DNA from: Ramlibacter tataouinensis
Lineage (GTDB): Bacteria > Pseudomonadota > Gammaproteobacteria > Burkholderiales > Burkholderiaceae_C
Length of the DNA stretch: 64,000 nucleotides
NCBI GenBank assembly: GCA_002427815.1
Contig: DIZF01000062.1
Coordinates: 83,696 to 147,695 of the forward strand
Direction: 5' to 3'
The notes beneath the pieces are model-generated. The model searched no databases. It was not told the DNA's origin and saw only the letters and a list, made by a program, of their open reading frames with translations. The position numbers and the translations under genes are program-made. This document shows positions 33,989-42,822 of the stretch, piece after piece (positions within the stretch are counted from its first letter, which is position 1; each line of letters opens with the position of its first letter).

Positions 33989-34876
33989 TCAGCCTTTTTC
34001 GACCGGCCGCGCCGGGTCGCGGCACCACTCGCTCCAGCTGCCCGCATAGAGGGCAGTGGGTCCGAGTCCGGCCAGCTCCATCGCGATGACATTGGGTACC
34101 GCGCTCACGCCGCTGCCGCAGTGATGGACCACCGTGGCCGGGTCGCGGCCGCCCAGCAGCTGTTCGAATTCGGCGCGCAACCGGGCCGCGGGCTTGAACC
34201 TCCCGTCGGGTCCGGCGTTCTGGCTGGACGGACGATTCAGCGCGCCGGGGATGTGGCCGGCCACCGGGTCCAGGGGCTCCACCTCGCCCCTGAAGCGCGG
34301 CGCGCCCCTGGCATCGATGAGGGTCTGGCTGGCTTGGCCGAGCCGGCCCTGCACATCTTGCGTGCTCGCCAGCTGTCGCAGCGCGGGCCCGAGCTTGAAA
34401 TTCGACTGGAAGTGCGAAGGCTCTTCCCGGTCGGTCACCGCGCCACCCGCCGCTTGCCAGGCCTGCAGGCCGCCGTCGAGTACGGCCACGGCATCGTGGC
34501 CCGCCCACTTGAGCATCCACCACAGGCGACCGCAATAGTTGGCGCCGTTGCGGTCGTACACCACAGCCTGCATCTCGTTGGTGAAGCCCACGCTCGACAG
34601 CCACATTGCGAACTTCTCGCGGCTGGGCAGGGGATGGCGTCCCCCCGAGGCCGCGTCGGGATGCGGATGATGAGTCCCGTCGGGATCGACGACTCCCAGG
34701 TCGCTCAGCGCGGTGTCGAGGTCGGCGTGCACCGCGCCCGGGATATGGGCCTGGCGGTACAGCTCCTCGCCGGCGGCGGGGTTCATCAGATCGAAACTGC
34801 AGTCGAAGATCATCAGCGGGGCGCTGCTGGCCTGCACCCGCTTGAGATCGTCGACGGAAATGAGAGTCGTATGCAT
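33989..34876 (-). CDS. sseA: 3-mercaptopyruvate/thiosulfate sulfurtransferase (two-domain rhodanese)
   Basis: 295 residues, two rhodanese domains. The N-terminal domain has RQAHIPGAVHADLD; the C-terminal catalytic domain has LIDARGAPRFRGE, DPVAGHIPGALN and the persulfide loop VHHCGSGVSAVPN near residue 238. CGSGV(S/T)A is typical of mercaptopyruvate sulfurtransferases, whereas thiosulfate-specific rhodaneses have CRKGxT. Transfers sulfur to cyanide, thiols or tRNA/cofactor pathways. Follows the DMT transporter gene in the same direction after 95 bases. Confidence 0.9.
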   Translation of the reverse strand: MHTTLISVDDLKRVQASSAPLMIFDCSFDLMNPAAGEELYRQAHIPGAVHADLDTALSDLGVVDPDGTHHPHPDAASGGRHPLPSREKFAMWLSSVGFTNEMQAVVYDRNGANYCGRLWWMLKWAGHDAVAVLDGGLQAWQAAGGAVTDREEPSHFQSNFKLGPALRQLASTQDVQGRLGQASQTLIDARGAPRFRGEVEPLDPVAGHIPGALNRPSSQNAGPDGRFKPAARLRAEFEQLLGGRDPATVVHHCGSGVSAVPNVIAMELAGLGPTALYAGSWSEWCRDPARPVEKG

Positions 34877-34971
34877 CGTTTGTCGTGCCGGGCCAAGCCC
34901 GGCGTCCATGGCTGGTTGTTCCAAATTATCTGCGTTCGTGCTCCGGCATGCGGGCGGCAAGGACAAGCGTT

Positions 34972-35868
34972 TCAATGCTCCTCGGCGGGCGAGTTGGGGA
35001 CGGCGCGGGCCCGCAGCACCGTGGCGGCGATGCCGCTGGCGACGATCAGGGACATGCCGGCCCAGCCGGACGGCGAGATCTCGTCGCCGAAGAGCCACAC
35101 GCTGTAGAGCGCGCCGAACAGGATCCCGAAATACTGCAGGCTGGCGACCACCAGCGTGGCGCCCTGGCTGTAGGCCCGCGTGATGCACAGCTGTCCGAGC
35201 GATGCCAGCAACCCGACGGGCAGGAGCCACAGCGCGTGCTGCCAATTCCAGGGCGAAACGCCGGCCACGGCGATCCAGGCCCCGCCCGCCACCGTCGAGC
35301 CCACGGCGAAATAGAACACGGTGCGCGAGTCGGGCTCGCCGATCTTGCCCAGCGCCATCACCTGCATGTACGCGAAGGCCGCCGTCATGCCCGACATCAG
35401 GCCCACCAGCCCGCCGAACATCTGATGCTGCTCGATGGTGGGGCGCAGCATCAGGACCACACCGGCGAAACCGGCGAGCACGCTGACGACCAGCGGGCCT
35501 TGCCGCGGCGTGGCGGCGCCGCGCCGCGGGTTCCAGACCAGCAGGGCGCCGCCGACCAGGAAGGCCGCGATCCAGACACTGCTCAGGTAATTCAGGGTCA
35601 TGGCCGTGGCCAGCGGCAGTTCGCCAATGGAATAGAACCAGGCGGCCAGCGAGATCACGCCCACCAGCGTGCGCCAGGCATGCATCGCGGGATACGAGGT
35701 GGCCAGCGTCACGCCTTGCCCGCGAGCGAACAGCCACATGAAGAGCATGCCCAGCAGGCCCCGGTAGAAGACCAGTTCGGCGGTGTTGAACCAGGCCAGG
35801 GCGAACTTCACGCACACCGCCATGGTGGCGAAGAACAGCGAGCCCAGCACCATCCACAATGCTTGCAT
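34972..35868 (-). CDS. DMT-family (EamA) transporter
   Basis: 298 residues with about ten membrane helices in two EamA halves; the start at 35868 opens the first helix (MQALWMVLGSLFFATMAVCV). Typical features are FYRGLLGMLF after helix 2 and the second repeat ending ALYSVWLFGDEISPSGWAGM. Exports or exchanges metabolites; substrate unknown. Lies between the Rieske oxygenase and sseA genes on the same strand. The 109 bases upstream show no clear promoter. Confidence 0.88.
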   Translation of the reverse strand: MQALWMVLGSLFFATMAVCVKFALAWFNTAELVFYRGLLGMLFMWLFARGQGVTLATSYPAMHAWRTLVGVISLAAWFYSIGELPLATAMTLNYLSSVWIAAFLVGGALLVWNPRRGAATPRQGPLVVSVLAGFAGVVLMLRPTIEQHQMFGGLVGLMSGMTAAFAYMQVMALGKIGEPDSRTVFYFAVGSTVAGGAWIAVAGVSPWNWQHALWLLPVGLLASLGQLCITRAYSQGATLVVASLQYFGILFGALYSVWLFGDEISPSGWAGMSLIVASGIAATVLRARAVPNSPAEEH

Positions 35869-35977
35869 CAGCGGTCCAGCATCTTGCCCGGCCAGTCGCG
35901 GCGCATCAGGCGCTCGCATTGGCGCGGCGCTGCGGCGCCAGCGGGACGCCGGGCGGCCTGTTCACGAAGCAGGGCAT

Positions 35978-37138
35978 CTAGACCAGGAAGCGCCGGGCGT
36001 TGGCGCCGATGCGGCCGCGGTACCACTCGTGGAAGTGCTGCATGCCGTCCTCCATCGGGCTCTGGTAGGGGCCGAACTCGTTGTCCCCGCGCTGCAGCAG
36101 CGCCTTGCGGCCTTGGTCCATGCGCTCGGCGATCTCGTCATCCTCGATGCAGGTTTCCATGTAGGCCGCCTGCTGGGCTTCGACGAACTCGCGCTCGAAC
36201 GCCGCGATTTCCTCGGGGTAGTAGAACTCCACCATGTTCATGGTCTTCTGCGGCCCGATGGGATGCAGGGTCGACACGGTGAGCACGTGCGGGTACCACT
36301 CCACCATGATGTGCGGATAGTAGGTGAGCCAGATCGCACCGTACCTGGGCTGCCGGCCCTCGCGATACTGCAGCAGCGCCTTCTGCCAGCGCCCGTATAC
36401 CGGGCTGCCGGCCTTGCCCGGGCGATTGGCGATGCCCACGGTCTGTACCGAATAGTTCTCCTTGAACTCCCAGCGCAGATCCTCGCAGGTGACGAAGCCG
36501 CCCAGGCCGGGGTGGAACGGGCCGACGTGATAGTCCTCCAGGTAGACCTCGATGAAGGTTTTCCAGTTGTAGTTGCACTCGTGCATCTCCACGCGGTCGA
36601 GCACCATCCCGGTGAAATCGAGGTCGGCGCGCGGGCCCATGCCGGCCAGTTCGGCTTGCACGTCGGGGCTGCCGGGTGTGCGTTCGAACAGCAGGCCGTT
36701 CCACTCCTGGAGCGGGTAATTGCTCAGGTTCAGGCACGGATCCTGGGCGAAATGCGGCGCGCCCAGCAGGGTCCCGGCCGTGCGGCCATTGCCGCCGCTG
36801 TAGGTCCAGCGGTGCAGCGGGCACACGATGTGGCCGCCTGCGGACGGGTCGGGCTGGAGCGAGCCGCGGCCCTTGAGGATCACCGCCTGGCGATGGCGGC
36901 AGACGTTCGAGATCAGCTCGACATTGCCGCCGGGGGTGCGCAGCAGCGCACGGCCCTCGCCCTCCTGGGGCAGGGCGAAGTAATCGCCAGGGTTGGCGAC
37001 GGAAAGCCGGTGCCCCACATAGCGGGGCCCGCGCTCAAAGATGATGTCCATCTCGCGCCGGTAGAGCGCCTCGTCGAAGTAGCTGGAAACTGGTAGTTGG
37101 CTTGCGGCCTGCTGCAGTTGAAGACTTAAATCAGACAT
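35978..37138 (-). CDS. Rieske [2Fe-2S] aromatic-ring-hydroxylase-type oxygenase, alpha subunit
   Basis: 386-residue oxygenase component. Rieske centre: CRHR near residue 80 and CPLHRW about 25 residues on. Mononuclear iron site: NWKTFIEVYLEDYHVGPFHP, where DYHVGPFHP supplies two His, and a later acidic ligand region near CIEDDEIAERMDQGR. The sequence is closest in style to choline monooxygenase / glycine-betaine and carnitine demethylase oxygenases rather than dihydroxylating dioxygenases. No reductase or ferredoxin partner is adjacent. A terminator-like hairpin lies in its leader (37226-37246). Confidence 0.87.
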   Translation of the reverse strand: MSDLSLQLQQAASQLPVSSYFDEALYRREMDIIFERGPRYVGHRLSVANPGDYFALPQEGEGRALLRTPGGNVELISNVCRHRQAVILKGRGSLQPDPSAGGHIVCPLHRWTYSGGNGRTAGTLLGAPHFAQDPCLNLSNYPLQEWNGLLFERTPGSPDVQAELAGMGPRADLDFTGMVLDRVEMHECNYNWKTFIEVYLEDYHVGPFHPGLGGFVTCEDLRWEFKENYSVQTVGIANRPGKAGSPVYGRWQKALLQYREGRQPRYGAIWLTYYPHIMVEWYPHVLTVSTLHPIGPQKTMNMVEFYYPEEIAAFEREFVEAQQAAYMETCIEDDEIAERMDQGRKALLQRGDNEFGPYQSPMEDGMQHFHEWYRGRIGANARRFLV

Positions 37139-37225
37139 GGGTGACCTGACCTAGAGACTCCCCCTATTAAGGGGCAGGGAAGCGCCTTTTCCGGAAGATT
37201 GAGCGCGCGAGTGGGAGAAGAAATG

Positions 37226-37246
37226 AAAAACCGGGGGTAGCCCCGG
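37226..37246 (-). terminator. Terminator-like hairpin in the leader of the Rieske oxygenase gene
   Basis: On the minus strand CCGGGG-CTAC-CCCCGG is followed by TTTTT. It lies about 90 bases upstream of the oxygenase start and just downstream of a TACAAT -10-like box (37261-37266). A second hairpin, CCCC-TTAATA-GGGG, lies closer to the start. GCAGGGAAGCG occurs twice in this 245-base region (near 37173 and 37250). Confidence 0.5.
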
Positions 37247-37383
37247 AAGCAGGGAAGCGGATTGTATCTCCCATGGCCATCTGGGGCGCTTGCGCCAACT
37301 CTCAAGCCCCGATGTAGCACCGGCGCGAAGGGCCATCGGCGCTGCGCATCCGCACCGCCTAGAATGAAGGGTTTCGCAACCGC

Positions 37384-37617
37384 ATGAACATGCCCAAGGC
37401 CCCCTTCAAAACCCCTGCCAGCTACGAGGCCGCACTGGAAGAGCTCGAGCAGCTCATCGGCGTCATCGAGTCAGGACAGCTGCCGCTGGAGCAACTGCTC
37501 GAGGGTTATCGGCGTGGCGCCCAGCTGCTGCAGTTCTGCCGCGAAAAGCTGCAGGCGGTGGAGCAACAGATCAAGGTGCTGGACGAAGGCACGCTCAAGC
37601 CGTGGATGCAGGAGTGA
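37384..37617 (+). CDS. xseB: Exodeoxyribonuclease VII small subunit
   Basis: 77-residue helical subunit that binds several-to-one to XseA in exonuclease VII. The family pattern SYEAALEELEQLIGVIESGQ followed by LPLEQLLEGYRRGAQLLQFC is intact. A -10-like TAGAAT (37360-37365) and GAAGG lie upstream. It overlaps or abuts ispA, an arrangement (xseB-ispA-dxs) conserved across proteobacteria. Confidence 0.95.
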   Translation: MNMPKAPFKTPASYEAALEELEQLIGVIESGQLPLEQLLEGYRRGAQLLQFCREKLQAVEQQIKVLDEGTLKPWMQE

Positions 37618-38555
37618 GCGACGAGACGCTGTCCGGCGGGCTGGAGGCGGCGGGCACGCAGCGGCAGGACGGCTTCGACCTGTCGCAATGGAGCGCGCGG
37701 CGGCTCGAACGGGTCGAGCATGCGCTCTCCGACTGGGTGGTGGCGGACGCCCCGGCCGGGCTGGGCGAGACCATGCGCTACGCGGTGCTCGACGGCGGCA
37801 AGCGGCTGCGTCCGCTGCTGGTGCTGGCGGCCTGCGAAGCGGTCCACGGCAACGAGGCGGCGGCGCTGCGCGCGGCCTGCGCAGTCGAATTGATTCATGC
37901 TTATTCGCTGGTGCACGATGACATGCCCTGCATGGACAACGACGTGCTGCGTCGCGGCAAGCCAACGGTCCATGTCAAGTTCGGCCAGGCCCAGGCGCTG
38001 CTGGCCGGCGATGCCTTGCAGGCGCTGGCCTTCGAGTTGCTGGCGCCCGACGGCACGGCCGTCCCCGCGCAGATGCAGGCGACCCTGTGCCGCCTGCTGG
38101 CGCGTTCGGCCGGGCACGCGGGCATGGCCGGCGGCCAGGCCATCGATCTGGCCAGCGTCGGGCGTTCGCTGGACGAAGCGCAACTGCGCGAAATGCATCG
38201 CCGCAAGACCGGGTCCCTGTTGCAGGCCAGCGTGATGATGGGCGCGGCCTGTGGCGCAGCCAGCGCGACGGCGCTCTCGCGGCTCGCGGCCTACGGGGCG
38301 GCCGTCGGCCTGGCCTTCCAGGTGGTGGACGACATGCTGGATGTCACCGCCGACTCGGCCACGCTGGGCAAGACGGCCGGCAAGGACGCGGCCCAGGAGA
38401 AACCCACCTATGTGTCGGTGCTGGGGTTGGATGGGTCGGCCGCGTTCGCCCGGACCCTGCTGGAGCAGGCGCTGCAGGCCCTGGCCGCCAGCGGTCTGAA
38501 GGATACACGGGCTTTACACGCGCTCGCCACGATGGTGGTGAATCGCGACAACTGA
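37602..38555 (+). CDS. ispA: Farnesyl diphosphate synthase (short-chain polyprenyl synthase)
   Basis: Condenses IPP with DMAPP and GPP to FPP. 317 residues from ATG 37602; GTG 37614, which overlaps the xseB stop, is an alternative start. First aspartate-rich motif DDMPCMD near residue 106, second DDMLD near 243; GGKRLRP and GQAIDLAS are also present. Length is near the usual 300. The stop is 16 bases before dxs, so isoprenoid precursor and chain-elongation genes are co-transcribed. Confidence 0.95.
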   Translation: MDAGVSDETLSGGLEAAGTQRQDGFDLSQWSARRLERVEHALSDWVVADAPAGLGETMRYAVLDGGKRLRPLLVLAACEAVHGNEAAALRAACAVELIHAYSLVHDDMPCMDNDVLRRGKPTVHVKFGQAQALLAGDALQALAFELLAPDGTAVPAQMQATLCRLLARSAGHAGMAGGQAIDLASVGRSLDEAQLREMHRRKTGSLLQASVMMGAACGAASATALSRLAAYGAAVGLAFQVVDDMLDVTADSATLGKTAGKDAAQEKPTYVSVLGLDGSAAFARTLLEQALQALAASGLKDTRALHALATMVVNRDN

Positions 38556-38571
38556 CGGGAACTACTGGTAG

Positions 38572-40482
38572 ATGGCCTCCTTGCTGGAAACGATCAACGA
38601 CCCCGCGGATCTGCGCAAGCTGCCGCGAACGCAGCTCAAAGCGCTGGCCGACGAGCTGCGCGCCTTCATCCTGGACAGCGTGTCGCGCACCGGCGGCCAC
38701 CTCAGTTCCAACCTGGGCACGGTGGAACTGACCATCGCGCTGCATTACGTTTTCAATACGCCGTACGACCGGCTGGTGTGGGACGTGGGCCACCAGACCT
38801 ATCCGCACAAGATCCTGACCGGCCGGCGCGAGCGCATGGCCACGCTGCGCCAGCTCGGCGGCCTGTCGGGCTTTCCGCAACGCAGCGAGAGCGAGTACGA
38901 CGCGTTCGGCACCGCACATTCCTCCACCAGCATCTCGGCGGCGCTGGGCATGGCGGTGGCCGCGCGGCAGAAGGGCGAGAACCGCAAGGCCGTGGCCATC
39001 ATCGGCGACGGCGCCATGAGCGCGGGCATGGCCTTCGAAGCCATGAACAATGCCGGCGTTGCCGAATGCGACCTGCTGGTGATCCTGAACGACAACGACA
39101 TGTCGATCAGCCCGCCGGTGGGCGCGCTGAACCGCTACCTGGCCCAGCTCCTGAGCGGGCAGTTCTACGCCGCCGCCAAGAACGTCGGCAAGAACGTGCT
39201 GAAGGTCGCCCCGCCGCTGTTCGAGCTGGCCAAGCGCTTCGAGGAACAGGCCAAGGGCATGCTGTTGCCGGCGACCCTGTTCGAGAAGTTCGGCTTCAAC
39301 TACATCGGCCCGATCGACGGCCACGACCTGGAATCGCTGGTGCCCACGCTGGAGAACATCAAGCACCTGAAGGGCCCGCAGTTCCTGCACGTGGTCACGC
39401 GCAAGGGCCGGGGCTACAAGCTGGCCGAGGCGGACCCGGTGGCTTACCACGGGCCGGGCAAGTTCGACCCCGCCGTTGGCATCCTCAAGCCGGTGACGGC
39501 GCCCAAGCAGACTTTCACCCAGGTGTTCGGCCAGTGGCTGTGCGACATGGCCGCACGCGACGAGCGCCTGGTCGGCATCACGCCGGCCATGCGCGAGGGC
39601 TCGGGGCTGGTCGAATTCGAAAAGCGCTTTCCCGGCCGCTATTACGACGTCGGCATCGCCGAGCAGCATGCGGTGACGTTCGCGGCGGGCCTCGCCTGCG
39701 AAGGCCTGAAGCCGGTGGTGGCGATCTATTCCACTTTCCTGCAACGCGGCTACGACCAGCTGGTGCACGACGTCGCGCTGCAGAACCTCCCGGTGGTGTT
39801 CGCGCTGGACCGCGCCGGCGTGGTGGGCGCCGACGGCGCGACGCATGCCGGTGCTTATGACATCGCGTTCCTGCGCTGCATCCCCAATGTCAGCGTGGCC
39901 TGCCCGGCCGACGAAAACGAATGCCGCCGGCTGCTCACCACGGCCTTCGAACAGGACCATCCAGTGGCGGTGCGCTATCCGCGCGGCGCCGGCGTCGGCG
40001 CGGCAGTCGAGCCGGGCCTGAATGCGCTTCCGTTCGGCAAGGGGGAAGTACGTCGGGCACGCGCTGGCGCAGCCGACGGCCCGGCGCGCGGCGTCGCGAT
40101 CCTGGCCTTCGGCACGCTGCTGTATCCCGCCCTGGCCGCCGCCGAGCGGCTCAACGCCACGTTGGTGAACATGCGCTGGGTCAAGCCGCTGGATACGGAG
40201 CTGCTGCTGGAGGTGGCCGCCCGCCATGAGGCGCTGGTCACGGTGGAGGAAGGCTGCCTCATGGGCGGCGCGGGCAGCGCCGTCGGCGAAGCCTTGCAGG
40301 CCGCCGGGGTGGTGAAGCCCCTGCTGCAACTGGGCCTGCCCGACACGTTCATCGAACACGGCGATCCGGCCCTGCTGCTGGCACTGCACGGCCTGGACAC
40401 AGCGGGCATCGAAGCGTCGATCCGCCACCGTTTTGCCGACCTGGTGGAACGCATTCCGCCGGCTTTGAAGATGGTGGGCTGA
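38572..40482 (+). CDS. dxs: 1-deoxy-D-xylulose-5-phosphate synthase
   Basis: First enzyme of the MEP isoprenoid pathway (pyruvate plus glyceraldehyde-3-phosphate). 636 residues with thiamine-diphosphate motif GDGAMSAGMAFEAMNNAG, ending in NDNDMSIS, the N-terminal SRTGGHLSSNLGTVELTIAL, the catalytic-His region DVGHQTYPHK, and the transketolase pyrimidine domain DVGIAEQHAVTFAAGLA. A short stretch before the C-terminal domain (VRRARAGAADGPARG) is variable. Third gene of xseB-ispA-dxs. Confidence 0.97.
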   Translation: MASLLETINDPADLRKLPRTQLKALADELRAFILDSVSRTGGHLSSNLGTVELTIALHYVFNTPYDRLVWDVGHQTYPHKILTGRRERMATLRQLGGLSGFPQRSESEYDAFGTAHSSTSISAALGMAVAARQKGENRKAVAIIGDGAMSAGMAFEAMNNAGVAECDLLVILNDNDMSISPPVGALNRYLAQLLSGQFYAAAKNVGKNVLKVAPPLFELAKRFEEQAKGMLLPATLFEKFGFNYIGPIDGHDLESLVPTLENIKHLKGPQFLHVVTRKGRGYKLAEADPVAYHGPGKFDPAVGILKPVTAPKQTFTQVFGQWLCDMAARDERLVGITPAMREGSGLVEFEKRFPGRYYDVGIAEQHAVTFAAGLACEGLKPVVAIYSTFLQRGYDQLVHDVALQNLPVVFALDRAGVVGADGATHAGAYDIAFLRCIPNVSVACPADENECRRLLTTAFEQDHPVAVRYPRGAGVGAAVEPGLNALPFGKGEVRRARAGAADGPARGVAILAFGTLLYPALAAAERLNATLVNMRWVKPLDTELLLEVAARHEALVTVEEGCLMGGAGSAVGEALQAAGVVKPLLQLGLPDTFIEHGDPALLLALHGLDTAGIEASIRHRFADLVERIPPALKMVG

Positions 40483-40541
40483 GCCAGACAGACAGCCTGT
40501 CCGCCGGGTTCTCCGCGGTCAACCGCCGCGGGAGTGCCCCG

Positions 40542-41528
40542 ATGGATCGTCGTTTCCTGGTCAAGGCCGCCGGCATGGCGGCGGTGCTCGGCACCGGCGT
40601 GGCGCCGGCCGTCCATGCCCAGGCCGCGGTGCGCTGGCGGCTCGCGTCGAGCTTCCCCAGATCGCTGGACACCATCTACGGCGCCGCCGAAGTGTTCGCC
40701 CACAAGGTGAGGCAGTTGTCGGGCGGCCGGTTCGAGGTGTCGGTGCACGCGGCCGGCGAGCGGATGCCGGCCTTCAGCGTGGTGGACGGCGTGCAGAAGG
40801 GCACGGTGGAAGCAGCGCACACCGCGCCCTACTATTTTTTCGAAATGGACGAGACTTTCGCCATCGGCGGCGCGATTCCCTTCGGGCTGAACAGCCGCCA
40901 GATGAGCGCGTGGACCTACGAGGGCAATGGCCTGAAGCTGATGCGCGAGTTCTACGCCCACTACGGCATCGTGAGCTTTCCCTGCGGCAACACCGGCGCG
41001 CAGATGGGCGGCTGGATGCGCAAGGAAATCAGGAGCGTCCAGGATCTTCAGGGCCTGAAGTTTCGCATCGGGGGTTTTGCGGGCAAGGTTCTCGAGCGCC
41101 TCGGCGGCCTGCCGCAGAACATTCCGGGCGGCGACATCTACCAGGCGCTCGAAAAAGGCAGCATCGATGCGGCCGAATGGATCGGTCCCTACGACGACCA
41201 GAAGCTCGGTTTCAACAAGGTCGCGCCCTATTACTTGGAGACGGCCAGTACCTTCGCCCATGTGGTGACCCAGGCCAAGTACGACGTCAAGAACCCCGGC
41301 GCGCTCAAGCAGCTGGTCGGTGCGGGGGCGAAATTGCGGCCCTTCCCGGCCGATGTGATGTCCGGGGCATTCAAGCAGTCGATGGCGCTTTACGACGAGC
41401 TCTCGCGAAGGAACCCGCGCTGGAACCGGGTCTACGCGGACTACCAGAAGTTCCGCTCCGACCAGAACCTGTGGTTCCGGTTCACCGAAGCGACCTTCGA
41501 CCGGTTCATGCAATCGCAGAAGCTTTGA
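40542..41528 (+). CDS. TRAP transporter solute-binding protein, shortened paralogue
   Basis: 328-residue DctP/TakP-type periplasmic binding protein with a twin-arginine-like signal (MDRRFLVKAAGMAAVLGTGV). It is clearly a tandem duplicate of the next gene: long identical runs such as NTGxQMGGWxRKEI, LEKG, DAAEW and NKVAPYY. After NKVAPYY it lacks about 32 residues that the paralogue has (the PGWWEGGAELDFYIN segment and following helix), then rejoins at AKYDVxNPxALK. That missing segment corresponds to the ligand-pocket region in TakP proteins. It may be non-functional for transport or bind a different ligand. The reading frame is intact. Confidence 0.82.
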   Translation: MDRRFLVKAAGMAAVLGTGVAPAVHAQAAVRWRLASSFPRSLDTIYGAAEVFAHKVRQLSGGRFEVSVHAAGERMPAFSVVDGVQKGTVEAAHTAPYYFFEMDETFAIGGAIPFGLNSRQMSAWTYEGNGLKLMREFYAHYGIVSFPCGNTGAQMGGWMRKEIRSVQDLQGLKFRIGGFAGKVLERLGGLPQNIPGGDIYQALEKGSIDAAEWIGPYDDQKLGFNKVAPYYLETASTFAHVVTQAKYDVKNPGALKQLVGAGAKLRPFPADVMSGAFKQSMALYDELSRRNPRWNRVYADYQKFRSDQNLWFRFTEATFDRFMQSQKL

Positions 41529-41661
41529 CCCGCTCCCCGGACCTGTTGCGGGCCACGCATTGCCACTAAGTAGAATCACTGGCCTGGACTGCAAGGGTTT
41601 AGCAAGCTTTCCGATCAGCCCAGTCGCACCATAGACCGCTTAAATACTAGGAGTCTCATCC

Positions 41662-42744
41662 ATGGATCGTCGTTCCCTCATCAAGAATGCCGGCATTGCC
41701 GGCGTTCTGGCCACCGGCATCGCGCCGGCCGTGCATGCCCAGGCCGCCGTGCGTTGGCGACTGGCTTCGAGCTTCCCGAAATCGCTGGACACGCTTTTCG
41801 GCAGCGCCGAAATGTTCGCCAAGACCGTGACCGCACTGTCGGGCGGCAAGTTCGAAGTGTCGGTGCATGGTGCCGGTGAGCTGATGCCCGCCTTCGGGGT
41901 GGTCGATGGCATCCAGAACGGGACCATCGAAATGGCCCAGACCGCTTCCTACTATTTCACCGGCAAGGACCCGATCTTCGCCTTCGGCTGCGCCGTGCCG
42001 TTCGGCCTGACGGCGCGCCAGATGGACGCCTGGATGGCCTACGGCAACGGCCGCAAGCTGATGGATGCGTTCTATGCCAACTACAATATCAAGAGCCGCA
42101 GCTCGGGCAACACCGGCACCCAGATGGGCGGCTGGTATCGCAAGGAAATCAAGTCGGTGGCCGACCTGAAGGGCCTGAAGATGCGCATGGGCGGCGGCGT
42201 GTTCGGCGAGACCATGGCCAGGCTGGGCGTCGTGTCCCAGAGCATGCCGGCCGGCGACGTGTACCAGGCGCTGGAAAAGGGCACCCTGGATGCGGCCGAG
42301 TGGGTCGGACCCTACGATGACGAAAAACTGGGCCTCAACAAGGTCGCGCCTTACTACTACTACCCCGGCTGGTGGGAAGGCGGTGCCGAGCTGGACTTCT
42401 ACATCAACACCAAGGCCTGGGCCGCGCTGTCGGCTGAAAACAAGGCGATCGTGGAGGCCGCCACGGACGTGGCCGCGCGCGACATGATGGCCAAGTACGA
42501 CGTCTACAACCCGGCGGCCCTGAAACGGCTGGTGGCGGCGAAGACGCAGCTCAAGTCGTTCTCCAAGGAGCTCATGGACGTGGGCTTCAAGACGGCGATG
42601 GAGGTGTTTGCCGAGCACGAAGCCAAGTCGCCCGAATTCAAGAAGATCCACCAGGACATGCGCGCGTTCCAGCGCGACCAGCTGCTGTGGGACCGCTTCT
42701 CCGAGGGCCGTTTCAACAGCTACATGGCGACCGTCAAGCTCTGA
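41662..42744 (+). CDS. TRAP transporter solute-binding protein (TakP type)
   Basis: 360-residue periplasmic receptor for a TRAP importer; signal MDRRSLIKNAGIAGVLATGI is Tat-like. It keeps the complete TakP pattern, including YYYYPGWWEGGAELDFYIN, so it resembles binding proteins for alpha-keto acids (sodium:pyruvate type) and related organic acids. A strong terminator follows (42770-42815). The permease genes lie convergently just beyond, which is unusual since P usually shares the M/Q operon. A -10-like TAGAAT at 41571 may serve its own promoter. Confidence 0.92.
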   Translation: MDRRSLIKNAGIAGVLATGIAPAVHAQAAVRWRLASSFPKSLDTLFGSAEMFAKTVTALSGGKFEVSVHGAGELMPAFGVVDGIQNGTIEMAQTASYYFTGKDPIFAFGCAVPFGLTARQMDAWMAYGNGRKLMDAFYANYNIKSRSSGNTGTQMGGWYRKEIKSVADLKGLKMRMGGGVFGETMARLGVVSQSMPAGDVYQALEKGTLDAAEWVGPYDDEKLGLNKVAPYYYYPGWWEGGAELDFYINTKAWAALSAENKAIVEAATDVAARDMMAKYDVYNPAALKRLVAAKTQLKSFSKELMDVGFKTAMEVFAEHEAKSPEFKKIHQDMRAFQRDQLLWDRFSEGRFNSYMATVKL

Positions 42745-42769
42745 AGCCGCGCTTCGCGCCGGCCTGAAA

Positions 42770-42815
42770 CCGGCGCCCGGTTCGCTCTCGCAGCGGCCGG
42801 GCGCCGGTTTTTTTT
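42770..42815 (+). terminator. Rho-independent terminator after the TRAP binding-protein gene
   Basis: An 11-bp stem CCGGCGCCCGG / CCGGGCGCCGG (42770-42780 and 42797-42807) with a 16-base loop is followed by eight T (42808-42815). The run of T at its end lies 7 bases before the convergent permease stop. Confidence 0.9.
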
Positions 42816-42822
42816 GTGCCCG

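Noticed and set aside
41546..41576. TTGCGG ... TAGAAT before the second TakP-type receptor considered as a promoter
   Set aside because: Spacing is 19 bases, outside the good range; kept only as a remark in the gene entry.
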